Positions 19,576 through 29,800 of a DNA stretch of 60,203 nucleotides are shown here, piece by piece. The first letter of the stretch is position 1. Every line of letters starts with the position of its first letter. The notes under the pieces are model-generated. The model saw only the letters and a program-made list of their open reading frames with translations, did not search any database and had not been told where the DNA came from. Both the position numbers and the translations under genes were made by a program. Origin of the DNA: Methylophilus sp. (GTDB lineage: Bacteria; Pseudomonadota; Gammaproteobacteria; Burkholderiales; Methylophilaceae). The stretch spans positions 1 through 60,203 of the forward strand of contig NZ_SSGF01000002.1 of the NCBI RefSeq assembly GCF_008015755.1, read 5' to 3'.

Positions 19576-20571
19576 CTATTTTTCACTGCTGGATTTAAAT
19601 TTACCGTAACTCATCAGACGCTGGTAACGCGACTCAAGCAGTTGCGGCACTTTTTTCGCCTGCAAGGTTTTGAGCTGCTGGCCAATCGCCTGGCCGACGC
19701 GCTCCATGACTTCTTCATAGTGACGATGTGCGCCACCCAATGGCTCGCTAATAATGTTATCCACCAGGCCTAAAGACTTCAGGCGGTCTGCAGTAATGCC
19801 CAGGGTTTCTGCAGCGTCAGGCGCCCTGCTGGCACTCTTCCACAAAATAGAGGCGCAGCCTTCAGGCGAGATCACGGAATAAGTTGAGTATTGCAGCATG
19901 TTTAAGTGATCCACCACGCCTAAGGCCAGTGCGCCGCCCGAACCACCTTCACCAATCACCACACCGATAATCGGTGTTTTCAACTCGGCCATCACATACA
20001 AGTTACGCGCAATCGCTTCGGATTGACCACGCTCTTCGGCGCCGATACCAGGATAAGCGCCAGGCGTATCAATAAAGGTAATAATCGGCAGGTGAAATTT
20101 TTCTGCCAGGCGGAATAAGCGCAAAGCTTTGCGGTAGCCCTCCGGACGCGGCATGCCAAAATTACGGTATTGGCGCTCTTTGATATCACGGCCTTTTTGA
20201 TGGCCCATGACCATCACCGGGATACCTTTAAAACGGGCAATGCCGCCGACAATCGCCGGGTCATCCGCAAACGCACGGTCGCCGTGCAACTCTTGAAAAT
20301 CAGTGAACAAGGCGCTGATGTAGTCAATAGTGTAAGGGCGTTGCGGGTGGCGGGCTACCTGCGAAATTTGCCAGGCGCTGAGATTTTGATAAGTATCTTG
20401 CAGTAACTTGGTGTTTTTCTTTTGCAGCAAGTCCAACTCTTTGGAAATATCCAGCGAGTCATGTTCATCGTGTGAAACTTGCAAAGCTTCAATACGCTTT
20501 TCGAGAGCCGCAATTGGCTGCTCAAAATCGAGATAAGTCAGTTTACTAGGCGTGAGACGTTTTGCACTCAT
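19576..20571 (-). CDS. accA: Acetyl-CoA carboxylase carboxyltransferase subunit alpha
   Basis: Alpha subunit of the carboxyltransferase that makes malonyl-CoA, the first committed step of fatty acid synthesis. 331 residues, near the usual 317-325. The family signatures [15 protein letters not shown] at the N-terminus, [15 protein letters not shown](K-to-G variation in the first part) and [13 protein letters not shown] in the crotonase-like core are present. GGAA lies ahead of the ATG. It follows dnaE by 34 bases and is followed at once by tilS, an arrangement common in proteobacteria. The genes for AccB, AccC and AccD are not in the window. Confidence 0.96.
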   Translation of the reverse strand: MSAKRLTPSKLTYLDFEQPIAALEKRIEALQVSHDEHDSLDISKELDLLQKKNTKLLQDTYQNLSAWQISQVARHPQRPYTIDYISALFTDFQELHGDRAFADDPAIVGGIARFKGIPVMVMGHQKGRDIKERQYRNFGMPRPEGYRKALRLFRLAEKFHLPIITFIDTPGAYPGIGAEERGQSEAIARNLYVMAELKTPIIGVVIGEGGSGGALALGVVDHLNMLQYSTYSVISPEGCASILWKSASRAPDAAETLGITADRLKSLGLVDNIISEPLGGAHRHYEEVMERVGQAIGQQLKTLQAKKVPQLLESRYQRLMSYGKFKSSSEK

Positions 20572-20605
20572 AATGAATTCCAGTGTGAATTCTTAGAAAA
20601 AAAGT

Positions 20606-23600
20606 TTAGGCATTATAAAGGATTTTGACGTTTTCTTTTGACAACCAGCCCTGCAAATTCTGCAACAGGTCGTCATGGAGGACGACTTGCCAGTCATCGC
20701 CCAACATCAAGCTCACTTGCGCCGACTGGTTATGGTAGTCGACTTTAATCGGGCAGCGCTTCTGCTCTTCGCCTGCGTAGCGATATGGTGTCAGCACATT
20801 CATCAGGCGTTGCACATCAGAGCTGCCATTGCAGCTCAGCGTTAGCATTTGCGCAAAACGGTTACGGACTGCCGCTAAGTCATAGAGCTTTCTGGCGCTG
20901 ACACGAATGCCCCCTGAGAACTCGTCATTGCTGATACGGCCTTCGACCACCAGCAATTGATCTTCTTTAATCCACGGCGCATGCTGCATCAGCAATTCTG
21001 AGCCAACGACCACATCGACGCGGCCCACGGCATCGTCAAGCGTCACAATCGCCATCTTGCCCCGTTGTGTCATCCGCACGCGCACGCCCATCACCACGCC
21101 CGCCAGCAGCTTGGGCTGGTCTTGCGGCGCGAGATCGCTGAGATTGCCTTTAATAAATGGCCCCAATTGCGATTTGTAGCTCAAGTAAGGGTGACCGCTG
21201 AGGTAAAAACCCAGCGCTACTTTCTCTTCCACCAAGGCCTGCTCGGGACTCCATGGCGGGATACCGGGCAGTGCGTGACGGGTTTCAACCACACCGCCAA
21301 ACAGGCAGTCCTGCCCAGCGTGTGCAGCACTTTGCTCAGCCACACTAATTGCCGTATCCAACCCGGCCAGCAAGGCGGCACGGTTTGCCTCCAACTTATC
21401 AAAAGCGCCGGCACGAATCAGCGACTCGATCACACGCCGGTTCACTTTACGCAAATCCAGACGCTGACAAAAATCAAACAGATCCTTGAACGGTCCTTGT
21501 GCCTGACGTGAAGCCATGATCAACTCAATCGCGGCCAAGCCTGTACCTTTAATTGCGCCCAGCCCATATAACACTTGCTGCGCGCTCAGCGGCTTAAACT
21601 GGTACACACTGGCGTTGACATCCGGTGGCAACACTTCAACCTGATTCGCGCCGCAATCATCAAAAAACGTATGCACGTTGTCGGTGTTGTTCATGTCGGC
21701 CGACATGGTGGCGGCCAAAAATGCGGCCGGATAATGGGCCTTGAGATACGCGGTGTGATAGGCAACCAAGGCATAAGCAGCGGCGTGCGACTTGTTAAAA
21801 CCATAACCAGCAAATTTTTCCAGCAAGTCAAACAAGTCGTTAGACTGCTGCAACGTTAGGCCATTTTTTTGTGCGCCTTCGTTAAAAATTTCGCGCTGCT
21901 GCACCATTTCTTCGGGCTTTTTCTTACCCATGGCGCGCCGCAGCAAGTCAGCGCCACCAAGACTATAGCCCGCCACCACCTGCGCGATCTGCATCACCTG
22001 CTCCTGATACACGGCGATACCGTAGGTTTCTTTCAGGATAGACTCAGTGGAGGCGTGCGGATATTCCACCCGCTGCGTCCCGTGTTTACGGCGACAGAAG
22101 TCAGGAATCAGGTCCATCGGGCCCGGGCGATACAAAGCAACCAGCGCAATAATATCTTCAAACAAGTCTGGCTTGGCCTGTTTGAGCATGTCCTTCATGC
22201 CACGCGATTCTAGCTGGAACACCGCTGTGGTATTGGCGGTTTTCAGTAGGTGGTAACTGCGTTTATCATCCAGCGGAATGGTTTCAAAACTCAGCGGCGG
22301 CAATTCTTCCTGCGCGCGCTGGGCATTGGCGTTTTCCAGCGCCATATTGAGGATAGTCAGCGTTCGCAAGCCCAAAAAGTCGAACTTGACCAGGCCGACG
22401 GCTTCCACGTCATCTTTGTCGTACTGGCTAACCAGGCTGTCACCATTGGGCTGGCAATAGACCGGCGAAAAATCAGAAATCTTACCAGGTGCAATCAACA
22501 CGCCGCCAGCGTGCATGCCGATGTTACGCACCAGGCCTTCCAGGCGCAGCGCTAAAGAAAGTAATTCTGCGACCTCTTCCTCTTTTTCGCGTCGCTCTTG
22601 GAGTTGCGGCTCCTTTTCCAGCGCGCCTTCCAAGGTGATGCCCAATTCCATCGGAATCAGCTTGGCAATGCCATCCACGAAGTTAAACGGTAAATCCAGC
22701 ACGCGGCCCACGTCACGAATCACCGCCTTCGCGGCCATGGTACCGAAGGTGGCGATCTGTGACACCGATGCCAAGCCATATTTATGCTTGACGTAATCGA
22801 TGACGCGATCTCGTCCTTCCATACAGAAGTCAATATCAAAGTCGGGCATGGAGACCCGCTCAGGGTTTAAGAACCGCTCAAACAGCAGGTTGTATTTAAG
22901 CGGATCCAGGTCAGTAATGCCCAGGCTGTACGCCACCAGCGAGCCCGCACCAGACCCCCGCCCCGGCCCCACCGGCACACCGTTATTTTTGGCCCAGTTA
23001 ATAAAATCCGCCACGATCAGAAAGTAGCCCGGGAACCCCATCTGCACAATAATGCCGCACTCGAATTGCAAGCGCTCTTCATATTCCTGACGCTTGGCTT
23101 CTCGCTGTTGCTCATCCGGATATAAATAGGCCAGGCGGTGCTCCAGGCCCAGTTTTGACTGTTCTACCAGGTACACATCCAGGCTTTCGCCGTTCGGCGT
23201 CGGAAAATCCGGCAAATAGTTTTTGCCGAGTGTGAGCATCAAGTTGCAGCGTTTGGCGATCTCTACTGAGTTTTGTAATGCCAGCGGCATATCAGCAAAC
23301 AAGGCCTGCATCTCGGCCTGGCTTTTCACATACTGTGTGGCCACAAACTTGCGTGGACGGCGTTTATCTGCCAACACATAGCCCTCGGCAATGCAGGTGC
23401 GCGCTTCATGCGCCATGTAGTCATCTGCGGTTTGAAATTGCACCGGATGCGTCGCTACTACCGGTAGATCGAGCTGCTGTGCAAGCAGCACGGTCTGCTG
23501 GATTAATTGCTCCTGGGCATAGGCCTCTGGACTGCCCGCCGCGTGTACGCGCTGCACCTCAAGATAATAACGGCCGGCAAATACCTGTGCCCATTGCTGC

Positions 23601-24085
23601 GCATATTGCACGGCCATAGCCTGATTGCCCGCCTGCAAGGCCTGGCCAACATCACCTGCCGCGAACCCTGAGAGCACCAGCAAACCGGCATTTTTTTCTA
23701 GCAACCAGGCTGCTTTGATCTCTGCACGTTCACGGTACTGGTTTTCGAGATAAGCCCTAGAGAGTAATTCGCACAAATGGCGGTAACCTTGCGGGTTTTG
23801 CACCAGCAACAGCAAACGTTGTGGCTGATCGCGCTGTACGCTATTTTCAATCCAGACATCGCAACCCAGTATCGGCTTCAAGCCTTTGCCACGCGCGGCC
23901 TTATAGAACTTGACTGCGCCGAACAGGTTGGAGAGATCCGTCAGCGCAATGGCTGGCATGGCATCGTTTTTGGCGGCTTTGACATAGTCGTCAATGCGCA
24001 CTGTGCCGTCCACAATGGAATACTCACTGTGACAGCGCAGATGAATAAATGCAGGTTGAATGGTGGGTATTTCAGGCGCTTCCAT
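20606..24085 (-). CDS. dnaE: DNA polymerase III subunit alpha
   Basis: Replicative polymerase catalytic subunit, 1159 residues, the usual length of the DnaE1 type. Visible parts in order: the PHP domain (HLRCHSEYSIVDG at the start), the polymerase core with the catalytic PDFDIDFCMEGR and GRGSGAGSLVAY motifs, the fingers/beta-binding region, a helix-hairpin-helix region (YGLGAIKGTG) and an OB-fold (GVVMGVRVRMTQRGKMA) near the C-terminus. AAGG precedes the ATG. First gene of the dnaE-accA-tilS group; divergent from the thiol-peroxidase pair. Confidence 0.97.
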   Translation of the reverse strand: MEAPEIPTIQPAFIHLRCHSEYSIVDGTVRIDDYVKAAKNDAMPAIALTDLSNLFGAVKFYKAARGKGLKPILGCDVWIENSVQRDQPQRLLLLVQNPQGYRHLCELLSRAYLENQYRERAEIKAAWLLEKNAGLLVLSGFAAGDVGQALQAGNQAMAVQYAQQWAQVFAGRYYLEVQRVHAAGSPEAYAQEQLIQQTVLLAQQLDLPVVATHPVQFQTADDYMAHEARTCIAEGYVLADKRRPRKFVATQYVKSQAEMQALFADMPLALQNSVEIAKRCNLMLTLGKNYLPDFPTPNGESLDVYLVEQSKLGLEHRLAYLYPDEQQREAKRQEYEERLQFECGIIVQMGFPGYFLIVADFINWAKNNGVPVGPGRGSGAGSLVAYSLGITDLDPLKYNLLFERFLNPERVSMPDFDIDFCMEGRDRVIDYVKHKYGLASVSQIATFGTMAAKAVIRDVGRVLDLPFNFVDGIAKLIPMELGITLEGALEKEPQLQERREKEEEVAELLSLALRLEGLVRNIGMHAGGVLIAPGKISDFSPVYCQPNGDSLVSQYDKDDVEAVGLVKFDFLGLRTLTILNMALENANAQRAQEELPPLSFETIPLDDKRSYHLLKTANTTAVFQLESRGMKDMLKQAKPDLFEDIIALVALYRPGPMDLIPDFCRRKHGTQRVEYPHASTESILKETYGIAVYQEQVMQIAQVVAGYSLGGADLLRRAMGKKKPEEMVQQREIFNEGAQKNGLTLQQSNDLFDLLEKFAGYGFNKSHAAAYALVAYHTAYLKAHYPAAFLAATMSADMNNTDNVHTFFDDCGANQVEVLPPDVNASVYQFKPLSAQQVLYGLGAIKGTGLAAIELIMASRQAQGPFKDLFDFCQRLDLRKVNRRVIESLIRAGAFDKLEANRAALLAGLDTAISVAEQSAAHAGQDCLFGGVVETRHALPGIPPWSPEQALVEEKVALGFYLSGHPYLSYKSQLGPFIKGNLSDLAPQDQPKLLAGVVMGVRVRMTQRGKMAIVTLDDAVGRVDVVVGSELLMQHAPWIKEDQLLVVEGRISNDEFSGGIRVSARKLYDLAAVRNRFAQMLTLSCNGSSDVQRLMNVLTPYRYAGEEQKRCPIKVDYHNQSAQVSLMLGDDWQVVLHDDLLQNLQGWLSKENVKILYNA

Positions 24086-24266
24086 GGCCTTATTTTAACC
24101 GCCAACGCGGTTTTTTGTACCCATGACGGGTGCAAATAATCTGATTGACAGCGTTAAAAACCCAGATTCATCCACGCCAGCCATACTGGTTAACATGTGA
24201 TAAAAAACTTAACCTGCAGTCGTTATGCTCTATGATGTCAGACGTTTTTGTGAATAGATCATCGAT

Positions 24267-24773
24267 ATGCCGAATGCCACTGCTTTACTGGACGACCCGA
24301 TACTGGTTGAAGACGATTTGCCGGGCCTGGGGCAAACCTTACCCTTCTTTCAACTGGTCAACCACGACCTGGAAGACGTGTCATTGGAAGCGTTTCGCGG
24401 CCAGCGCAAAATCTTGCATTTTTTCCCTGGCATAGACACTGCCACCAGCGCCAACAGCGTCCGCACGCTGGACAGCCTGACAGCAAACTTACCCAACACG
24501 GTCATGCTGCATATTTCGCCAGACCTGCCCTTCACCATGACGCGTTTCTACGCGGCAGAAAACCTGTCTACTGGTATTCATCTCTCAACTATGCGTGGCC
24601 GCGACATGCTTAAAAACTATGGTGTGTTGATGATGACCAGCAAACTGGCGGGGTTGCCTGCACGCGTGCTGATGGTGGCCGACGAAAATGATCGCGTATT
24701 GCATGTCGAACTGGTCAAAGAATTAACCAGCGAACCAGACTATGCCGCCGCCCTGGCGGCACTGCAAAAGTGA
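24267..24773 (+). CDS. Cysteine-free thiol peroxidase (Tpx) paralogue
   Basis: A 168-residue protein that follows Tpx along its whole length (thioredoxin fold; compare FPGIDTATSANSVRT with [15 protein letters not shown] next door) but contains no cysteine at all. The peroxidatic Cys position is S61 and the resolving Cys position is Y95 (RFYAAEN for RFCGAEG). It therefore cannot run the Tpx peroxidase cycle. The frame is intact, hydrophobic core residues are kept, and it lies directly upstream of the active tpx, so it looks maintained and not decayed. It might bind or regulate its neighbour or have taken a redox-independent role; this is inference. The ribosome binding site is weak. Confidence 0.88.
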   Translation: MPNATALLDDPILVEDDLPGLGQTLPFFQLVNHDLEDVSLEAFRGQRKILHFFPGIDTATSANSVRTLDSLTANLPNTVMLHISPDLPFTMTRFYAAENLSTGIHLSTMRGRDMLKNYGVLMMTSKLAGLPARVLMVADENDRVLHVELVKELTSEPDYAAALAALQK

Positions 24774-24862
24774 TTCCCTTACTTTTTATGTGGTTGATTG
24801 ACATTGCCTGACACGTTAAAGTGTTCGTTTAATACTCATCAATCACGTTTTTGGAGAAGATT

Positions 24863-25366
24863 ATGGCAAGCGTAACGCTTAAAGGTAACCCGGTCGCCGT
24901 TGGCGGTAAATTCTTGGCAGCAGGTGATGCTGCCCCAGCTTTTCAACTGGCAGATGCCAAACGCAACTTGGTTGGCTTGGATGCTTATGCTGGCAAGCGT
25001 AAAGTCCTCAACATTTTCCCTAGTATTGATACACCAACCTGCGCGACTTCAGTGCGCACCTTTAACAAAGAGGCCAGCAGCGTGAACAACACTGTTGTAC
25101 TGTGTGTGTCTGCTGACTTGCCATTTGCACAAAGCCGTTTCTGCGGCGCAGAAGGCCTGGAAAACGTCGTCACCCTGTCTACTTTCCGTGATACGGCAAA
25201 ATTTGCCACCGACTACGGTGTACTCATCACTGACAGCAGCCTGGCGGGCTTAACAGCACGTGCAGTGGTTGTGCTGGATGAAAACAATAAAGTGTTGCAT
25301 AGCGAACTGGTAGGCGAGATTGCTGATGAGCCTAACTACGCGGCTGCATTGGCGGTATTGAAATAA
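24863..25366 (+). CDS. tpx: Thiol peroxidase
   Basis: Periplasmic or cytosolic atypical 2-Cys peroxiredoxin that reduces lipid and alkyl hydroperoxides with thioredoxin. Peroxidatic C60 ([10 protein letters not shown]) and resolving C94 (SRFCGAEG) are in the expected places; a further Cys at 81 is near. The frame opens at TTG 24851, but ATG 24863 follows a GGAGAAG box and gives the standard 167-residue protein. It lies 89 bases behind the cysteine-free paralogue. That gap has room for its own promoter, so the two may be read together or separately. A strong terminator follows. Confidence 0.96.
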   Translation: MASVTLKGNPVAVGGKFLAAGDAAPAFQLADAKRNLVGLDAYAGKRKVLNIFPSIDTPTCATSVRTFNKEASSVNNTVVLCVSADLPFAQSRFCGAEGLENVVTLSTFRDTAKFATDYGVLITDSSLAGLTARAVVVLDENNKVLHSELVGEIADEPNYAAALAVLK

Positions 25367-25382
25367 GCAATTAGTAAGCAAT

Positions 25383-25410
25383 AAAAAAGCCAGCAAATGC
25401 TGGCTTTTTT
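25383..25410. terminator. Bidirectional rho-independent terminator
   Basis: A6-GCCAGCA, two-base centre, TGCTGGC-T6, between convergent tpx and fabF. Confidence 0.93.
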
Positions 25411-25429
25411 ATTTAGCACAAAATGTGAG

Positions 25430-26662
25430 TTAAACGCGCTTGAACAACAGGCTGCCATTCGTGCCGCCGAAACCAAAGTTATTTTTCAGGGCATATTCAA
25501 TCTGTAAATCACGTGCGGTATTCGCACAGTAATCCAGATCGCATTCTGGGTCCTGATTAAACAAGTTGATCGTCGGTGGTGAAATCTGGTTATAAATAGA
25601 CAACACCGTAAAGACAGACTCCAAACCACCCGCACCACCCAATAAGTGCCCCGTCATAGACTTGGTAGAGTTCACTACCAGTTTATAAGCGTGATCTCCA
25701 AACGTGGCTTTAATCGCGTTGGTTTCATTGGTGTCACCCAACGGTGTCGACGTGCCATGCGCATTCATAAACTGCACCTGGTCAGGATTAACGCCTGCAT
25801 TTTTCAGAGCGTTTACCATGGACCGGCGTGGACCATCCATATTTGGCGCGGTCATGTGATAGGCATCGGCACTTAAACCGTAACCAGCCACTTCAGCGTA
25901 AATTCTGGCACCACGGGCTTTGGCATGCTCATATTCTTCAAGCACCATCACGCCAGCACCTTCACCAATGACAAAGCCATCACGGTCTTTATCCCAGGGA
26001 CGACTGGCGGTTGCCGGATCATCATTGCGATTAGACAAGGCTCTCGCAGAGGCAAAGCCACCCACGCTCAGTTCGGTGATCGCGGCTTCAGCGCCACCAG
26101 CCACCATCACGTCAGCATCACCGTATTCAATCATACGCGCAGCTTCACCAATGCTATGTGTGCCTGTGGTACAGGCCGTGACCACGGCGATATTCGGGCC
26201 TTTTAAGCCCAGCATGATCGACAGGTTGCCTGAAATCATATTGATAATGGTGCCAGGGATAAAGAATGGCGAAATCTTGCGAGGGCCACCTTCATCATAA
26301 CTGTCGTTTGTGGACTCGATCAGGCCTAAACCACCAATGCCGGAGCCGATGGTGACGCCGATGCGCTCTGCATTGGCGTCAGTCACCTCCAGGCCGGAGT
26401 CGCGGAAGGCTTCCAACCCAGCGGCCAAGCCATACTGGATAAACGTATCCATACGACGGGCATCTTTGGCTGGAATAAAGTCTTCCGCGTTAAAGCCTTT
26501 CACTTCGCCTGCAATTTGCGAAGCGAATGGTGTGGGGTCAAATTTGGTGATGCGGGTAATGCCTGATTGACCAGCAACCAGATTGTCCCAAGCGGTTTGG
26601 GTACCAATCCCTACTGGAGACACCACGCCCAAGCCAGTTACTACTACTCTGCGTTTCGTCAT
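25430..26662 (-). CDS. fabF: Beta-ketoacyl-ACP synthase II
   Basis: Elongating condensing enzyme of type II fatty acid synthesis; joins malonyl-ACP to acyl-ACP. 410 residues. The active-site cysteine is C164 in TACTTGTHS, with the two histidines in the [11 protein letters not shown] and [12 protein letters not shown] motifs (the latter with the conserved lysine). It ends the fab operon, 53 bases downstream of acpP. A clean stem-loop sits in that gap only 8 bases before the ATG. No separate Shine-Dalgarno box is seen except a GAGGG inside the stem. Confidence 0.97.
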   Translation of the reverse strand: MTKRRVVVTGLGVVSPVGIGTQTAWDNLVAGQSGITRITKFDPTPFASQIAGEVKGFNAEDFIPAKDARRMDTFIQYGLAAGLEAFRDSGLEVTDANAERIGVTIGSGIGGLGLIESTNDSYDEGGPRKISPFFIPGTIINMISGNLSIMLGLKGPNIAVVTACTTGTHSIGEAARMIEYGDADVMVAGGAEAAITELSVGGFASARALSNRNDDPATASRPWDKDRDGFVIGEGAGVMVLEEYEHAKARGARIYAEVAGYGLSADAYHMTAPNMDGPRRSMVNALKNAGVNPDQVQFMNAHGTSTPLGDTNETNAIKATFGDHAYKLVVNSTKSMTGHLLGGAGGLESVFTVLSIYNQISPPTINLFNQDPECDLDYCANTARDLQIEYALKNNFGFGGTNGSLLFKRV

Positions 26663-26670
26663 AATATAGA

Positions 26671-26696
26671 AATCAGCCCTCTTGCGAGGGCTGATT
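26671..26696 (-). promoter_or_regulatory. Stem-loop between acpP and fabF
   Basis: 11-bp perfect stem AATCAGCCCTC / GAGGGCTGATT with a four-base loop. On the minus strand it is followed by TCTATATT and the fabF ATG, not by a T-run. It is therefore more likely an RNA processing or attenuation element than a terminator. It would allow much more AcpP than FabF to be made from the same operon and may hide the only SD-like GAGGG. Confidence 0.65.
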
Positions 26697-26715
26697 GAAG
26701 AATGAAGTCAATGAA

Positions 26716-26952
26716 TTACTTGAGGTTTGCGTTGACGTAATCAATCGCTTGCTGCACGGTTGTGATTTTTTCTGCTTCGTCGTCAGGAATTTCGCAATCG
26801 AATTCTTCTTCCAAAGCCATCACCAATTCTACGGTGTCCAGAGAATCTGCACCCAGATCATCCACGAAAGATGATGTGTTTTTAACGTCAGCTTCGTTTG
26901 CACCTAATTGTTCACAAACGATTTTCTTTACGCGTTGTTCGATGTCGGACAT
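26716..26952 (-). CDS. acpP: Acyl carrier protein
   Basis: 78-residue acidic acyl carrier protein of fatty acid synthesis. The 4'-phosphopantetheine attachment site is S37 in the [18 protein letters not shown] motif. It starts at ATG 26952 with a strong AAAGGGG box. It lies between fabG and fabF in the usual order. ACP is among the most abundant proteins of the cell, and the stem-loop after its stop fits separate control of its message level. Confidence 0.98.
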   Translation of the reverse strand: MSDIEQRVKKIVCEQLGANEADVKNTSSFVDDLGADSLDTVELVMALEEEFDCEIPDDEAEKITTVQQAIDYVNANLK

Positions 26953-27038
26953 CTAAAATACCCCTTTGTTGATAAGTGTCATGTTCAGTAAACCGATATT
27001 CTAGCAAAACTTGCCCAGAATACCAAAGAAACTCTGTA

Positions 27039-27779
27039 TTAAGCGCAATACATGCCGCCATTAACGTGGATGGTTTCACCTGTAATGTAGGCTGCGGCAG
27101 ACGACGCCAGGAAAGCAACCGTGGCCGCAATTTCATCCACCTGGCCTAAACGGCCTACCGCAATGCGTTCCAGCATTTTGGCTTTGATCTCTTCTGGCAG
27201 CTCGGCAGTCATATCGGTTTCAATAAAGCCTGGCGCCACACAGTTCACCGTGATGCCACGGCTACCCACCTCTTGCGCCATCGATTTGGTAAAACCCGTC
27301 ATACCAGCCTTGGCCGCCGCATAGTTAACTTGCCCAGCATTGCCCATATGGCCGACCACGCTAGAAATATTAATGATGCGACCTTGGCGCGCTTTCATCA
27401 TCGGACGCAATACTGCCTGGCTCATGCGGAAAACCGACTTGAGATTAGTATTTAATACCGCATCCCAATCTTCATCTTTCATGCGCATCAACAAGGTATC
27501 TTTAGTAATGCCTGCATTGTTGACTAGGATGGAGACTTCACCATACTGTTCAGCAATCTGCTTTAAAACCGCTTCGATTTGCTCTGGCTGCGTCACATCC
27601 AGCGCTAGACCCACGCCGTTCACACCAGCGGCTTTCAAATGCGCAGTAATCGCCTCTGCGCCACTGGCGGAAGTGGCCGTCCCCACGACAAAAGCACCTT
27701 GTTTACCCAAGGCTTGCGCAATGGCAGCTCCAATCCCGCGGCTTGCGCCAGTCACCAATGCTACTTGCTGATTCGACAT
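27039..27779 (-). CDS. fabG: 3-oxoacyl-ACP reductase
   Basis: NADPH-dependent short-chain dehydrogenase that reduces beta-ketoacyl-ACP. Glycine-rich TGASRGIGAAIA at the N-terminus, NNAG motif, catalytic S (NISSVVGHMGNAGQ), and YAAAK. 246 residues. Two ATG codons, 27782 and 27779, are in tandem; the first overlaps the fabD stop as TAATG, the second has better spacing from AAGGGG. Translational coupling to fabD is likely either way. Confidence 0.97.
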   Translation of the reverse strand: MSNQQVALVTGASRGIGAAIAQALGKQGAFVVGTATSASGAEAITAHLKAAGVNGVGLALDVTQPEQIEAVLKQIAEQYGEVSILVNNAGITKDTLLMRMKDEDWDAVLNTNLKSVFRMSQAVLRPMMKARQGRIINISSVVGHMGNAGQVNYAAAKAGMTGFTKSMAQEVGSRGITVNCVAPGFIETDMTAELPEEIKAKMLERIAVGRLGQVDEIAATVAFLASSAAAYITGETIHVNGGMYCA

Positions 27780-27781
27780 CA

Positions 27782-28714
27782 TTATTCCCCTTGTTGTGCA
27801 ACAAATGCTTGCACAGATTCATCATTCACCAGTGCGACACAGGTCATGTCGGCCACGATGCGCTTGGCTAAACCAGCCAGCACCTTGCCTGGACCACACT
27901 CTGCCGCAGCTAACACGTCTTGTGCGGCTAACTGCTGCACCGTCTCTACCCAGCGTACCGGGTTGTGCAATTGACGCACCAAAGCGTCTTTAATTTGCGC
28001 CGCATCGCTATACGCAGCCACATCGGCATTGTGTAACACTGGCACCACAGGCGCTTGCACGTCCACGTTCTGCAGGTATTCGCGCAACTTTTCGGCAGCA
28101 GGCTTCATCAAGTCACAGTGTGACGGCACGCTCACAGGCAACGGCAAGGCACGTTTAGCGCCTTTGGCTTTAGCTAACTCCATGCCCCGCTCAACAGCCG
28201 CCTTGTCACCTGCGATGACCACTTGACCTGGTGAGTTAAAGTTCACCGCCTGCACCACCTGGCCCTGCGCGGCTTCGGCGCACACGGCACGAACAGTCTC
28301 GTCATCCAGCCCTAAAATCGCAGCCATGGCGCCCTGACCTTCAGGCACCGCTTGCTGCATGACCTGGGCACGGAACTTGACCAGTGGTAACGCATCTGCA
28401 AATGAAATCGCATTGGCCGCTACCAGTGCGGTATATTCACCCAGACTGTGACCCGCCATCGCCGTTGGCAACTGGCCGCCCAGCGCCTGGTAAACACGCC
28501 AGGTAGCAACCCCTGCAGTGAGCATGATAGGCTGTGTGTTTTCGGTCAGGTTAATTTCATCGTTGGCCTCTGTCGCCATTTTCCAGAAATCGACACCCAA
28601 CACCGCTGAGGCTTCATCAAAGGTTTGTTTAATAATGGCGTGGGCCTCAAGCCCCTGCATCATACCCACGGACTGTGAGCCCTGGCCTGGAAAGAAAAAA
28701 GCAAATGTAGACAT
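27782..28714 (-). CDS. fabD: Malonyl-CoA:ACP transacylase
   Basis: Loads malonyl units from CoA onto ACP. 310 residues; FFPGQGSQSVGM at the N-terminus, nucleophile S90 in AGHSLGEYTAL, and a conserved arginine/histidine pair further on (VKFRAQVMQQA; SVPSHCDLM). Its stop overlaps the fabG start. A gap of 96 bases separates it from fabH upstream; no clear ribosome binding site is seen there. Confidence 0.97.
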   Translation of the reverse strand: MSTFAFFFPGQGSQSVGMMQGLEAHAIIKQTFDEASAVLGVDFWKMATEANDEINLTENTQPIMLTAGVATWRVYQALGGQLPTAMAGHSLGEYTALVAANAISFADALPLVKFRAQVMQQAVPEGQGAMAAILGLDDETVRAVCAEAAQGQVVQAVNFNSPGQVVIAGDKAAVERGMELAKAKGAKRALPLPVSVPSHCDLMKPAAEKLREYLQNVDVQAPVVPVLHNADVAAYSDAAQIKDALVRQLHNPVRWVETVQQLAAQDVLAAAECGPGKVLAGLAKRIVADMTCVALVNDESVQAFVAQQGE

Positions 28715-28810
28715 AATTTTTGATCACGTATTGACTAAAACAATATGCAGGCCATCATTTATATGACGCCTGCACACAAAAAACTTCACGGCCGGGTATC
28801 AAGTAACGAC

Positions 28811-29752
28811 TTAATACTTCACCAATGCAGAACCCCAGGTAAAGCCGCCACCAAACGCCTCCATCAGCAACAGATGCCCGCGCTGAATACGGCCATCACG
28901 CACCGCGGTGTCTAGCGCCAACGGAATAGAAGCCGCAGAAGTATTGCCATGCTGGTCCACGGTGACCACCACCTTCTCCATCGGCATATCCAACTTTTTG
29001 GCGGTGGCTTGCAAAATGCGGATATTGGCCTGATGCGGCACCAGCCAGTCGATGTCAGACTTTTGCATCTGGTTCGCAGCCAAGGTTTCATCCACAATCT
29101 GGTCCAGCGTATTGACCGCCATTTTAAACACAGCATTGCCTTCCATCACCACGGTGTCCGGGCCATCCTCTTTGCGCGGCACATGCAGATAGGTTTCATA
29201 ATTGCCATCGGCATGGATATGAGTAGAGAGCACGCCAGGTTCTTCGCTGGCTTGTAAGATCACGGCCCCTGCGCCATCGCCCCACAAAATGCAATTGCTG
29301 CGGTCGCTGTAGTCGGTGATACGGGTAAAGGTATCGGCACCAATCACAAGCACATTGCGATATTGACCAGACTTGATAAATTGATGGGCAGTGGTCAACG
29401 CATACACAAAGCCGCTACAAACCGCTTGTATGTCAAACGCCGGGCAACCGCTAATGCCTAATTTGCGTTGCACCATAGTCGCTACACTCGGAAAAATCTT
29501 GTCCGGTGTGGTCGTTGCCACAATAATGAGGTCGATATCCTGCGCCTGAATGCCAGCGGCTTCGATGGCATGACGTGCGGCCTCGGTAGCCAGATCACTG
29601 GTGCGTTCATCCGTGACACGATGTCGCTGCTTAATACCGGTTCTGGCAAAGATCCACTCATCCGTGGTATCAACCATCTTTTCCAGTTCGGCGTTGGTTA
29701 AAATAGTGGGCGGCAGATAACTGCCAGTGCCTGCGATTCGTGCGTTAATCAT
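28811..29752 (-). CDS. fabH: Beta-ketoacyl-ACP synthase III
   Basis: Starts fatty acid synthesis by condensing acetyl-CoA with malonyl-ACP. 313 residues. The Cys-His-Asn triad is visible: C112 in [12 protein letters not shown] in [12 protein letters not shown] in [24 protein letters not shown] at 28-40 is the usual N-terminal signature. It lies between plsX and fabD in the yceD-to-fabF run; 48 bases separate it from plsX. Confidence 0.97.
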   Translation of the reverse strand: MINARIAGTGSYLPPTILTNAELEKMVDTTDEWIFARTGIKQRHRVTDERTSDLATEAARHAIEAAGIQAQDIDLIIVATTTPDKIFPSVATMVQRKLGISGCPAFDIQAVCSGFVYALTTAHQFIKSGQYRNVLVIGADTFTRITDYSDRSNCILWGDGAGAVILQASEEPGVLSTHIHADGNYETYLHVPRKEDGPDTVVMEGNAVFKMAVNTLDQIVDETLAANQMQKSDIDWLVPHQANIRILQATAKKLDMPMEKVVVTVDQHGNTSAASIPLALDTAVRDGRIQRGHLLLMEAFGGGFTWGSALVKY

Positions 29753-29800
29753 TCGTACGATTATGCCTTAATTGGGTCAAATTAGCTAACTGAATGGGGC

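Noticed and set aside
24097..24116. Small stem AACCGC/GCGGTT followed by T6 upstream of dnaE
   Set aside because: Looks like a plus-strand terminator but no plus-strand gene precedes it, and the stem is only six pairs; probably chance in a divergent control region.
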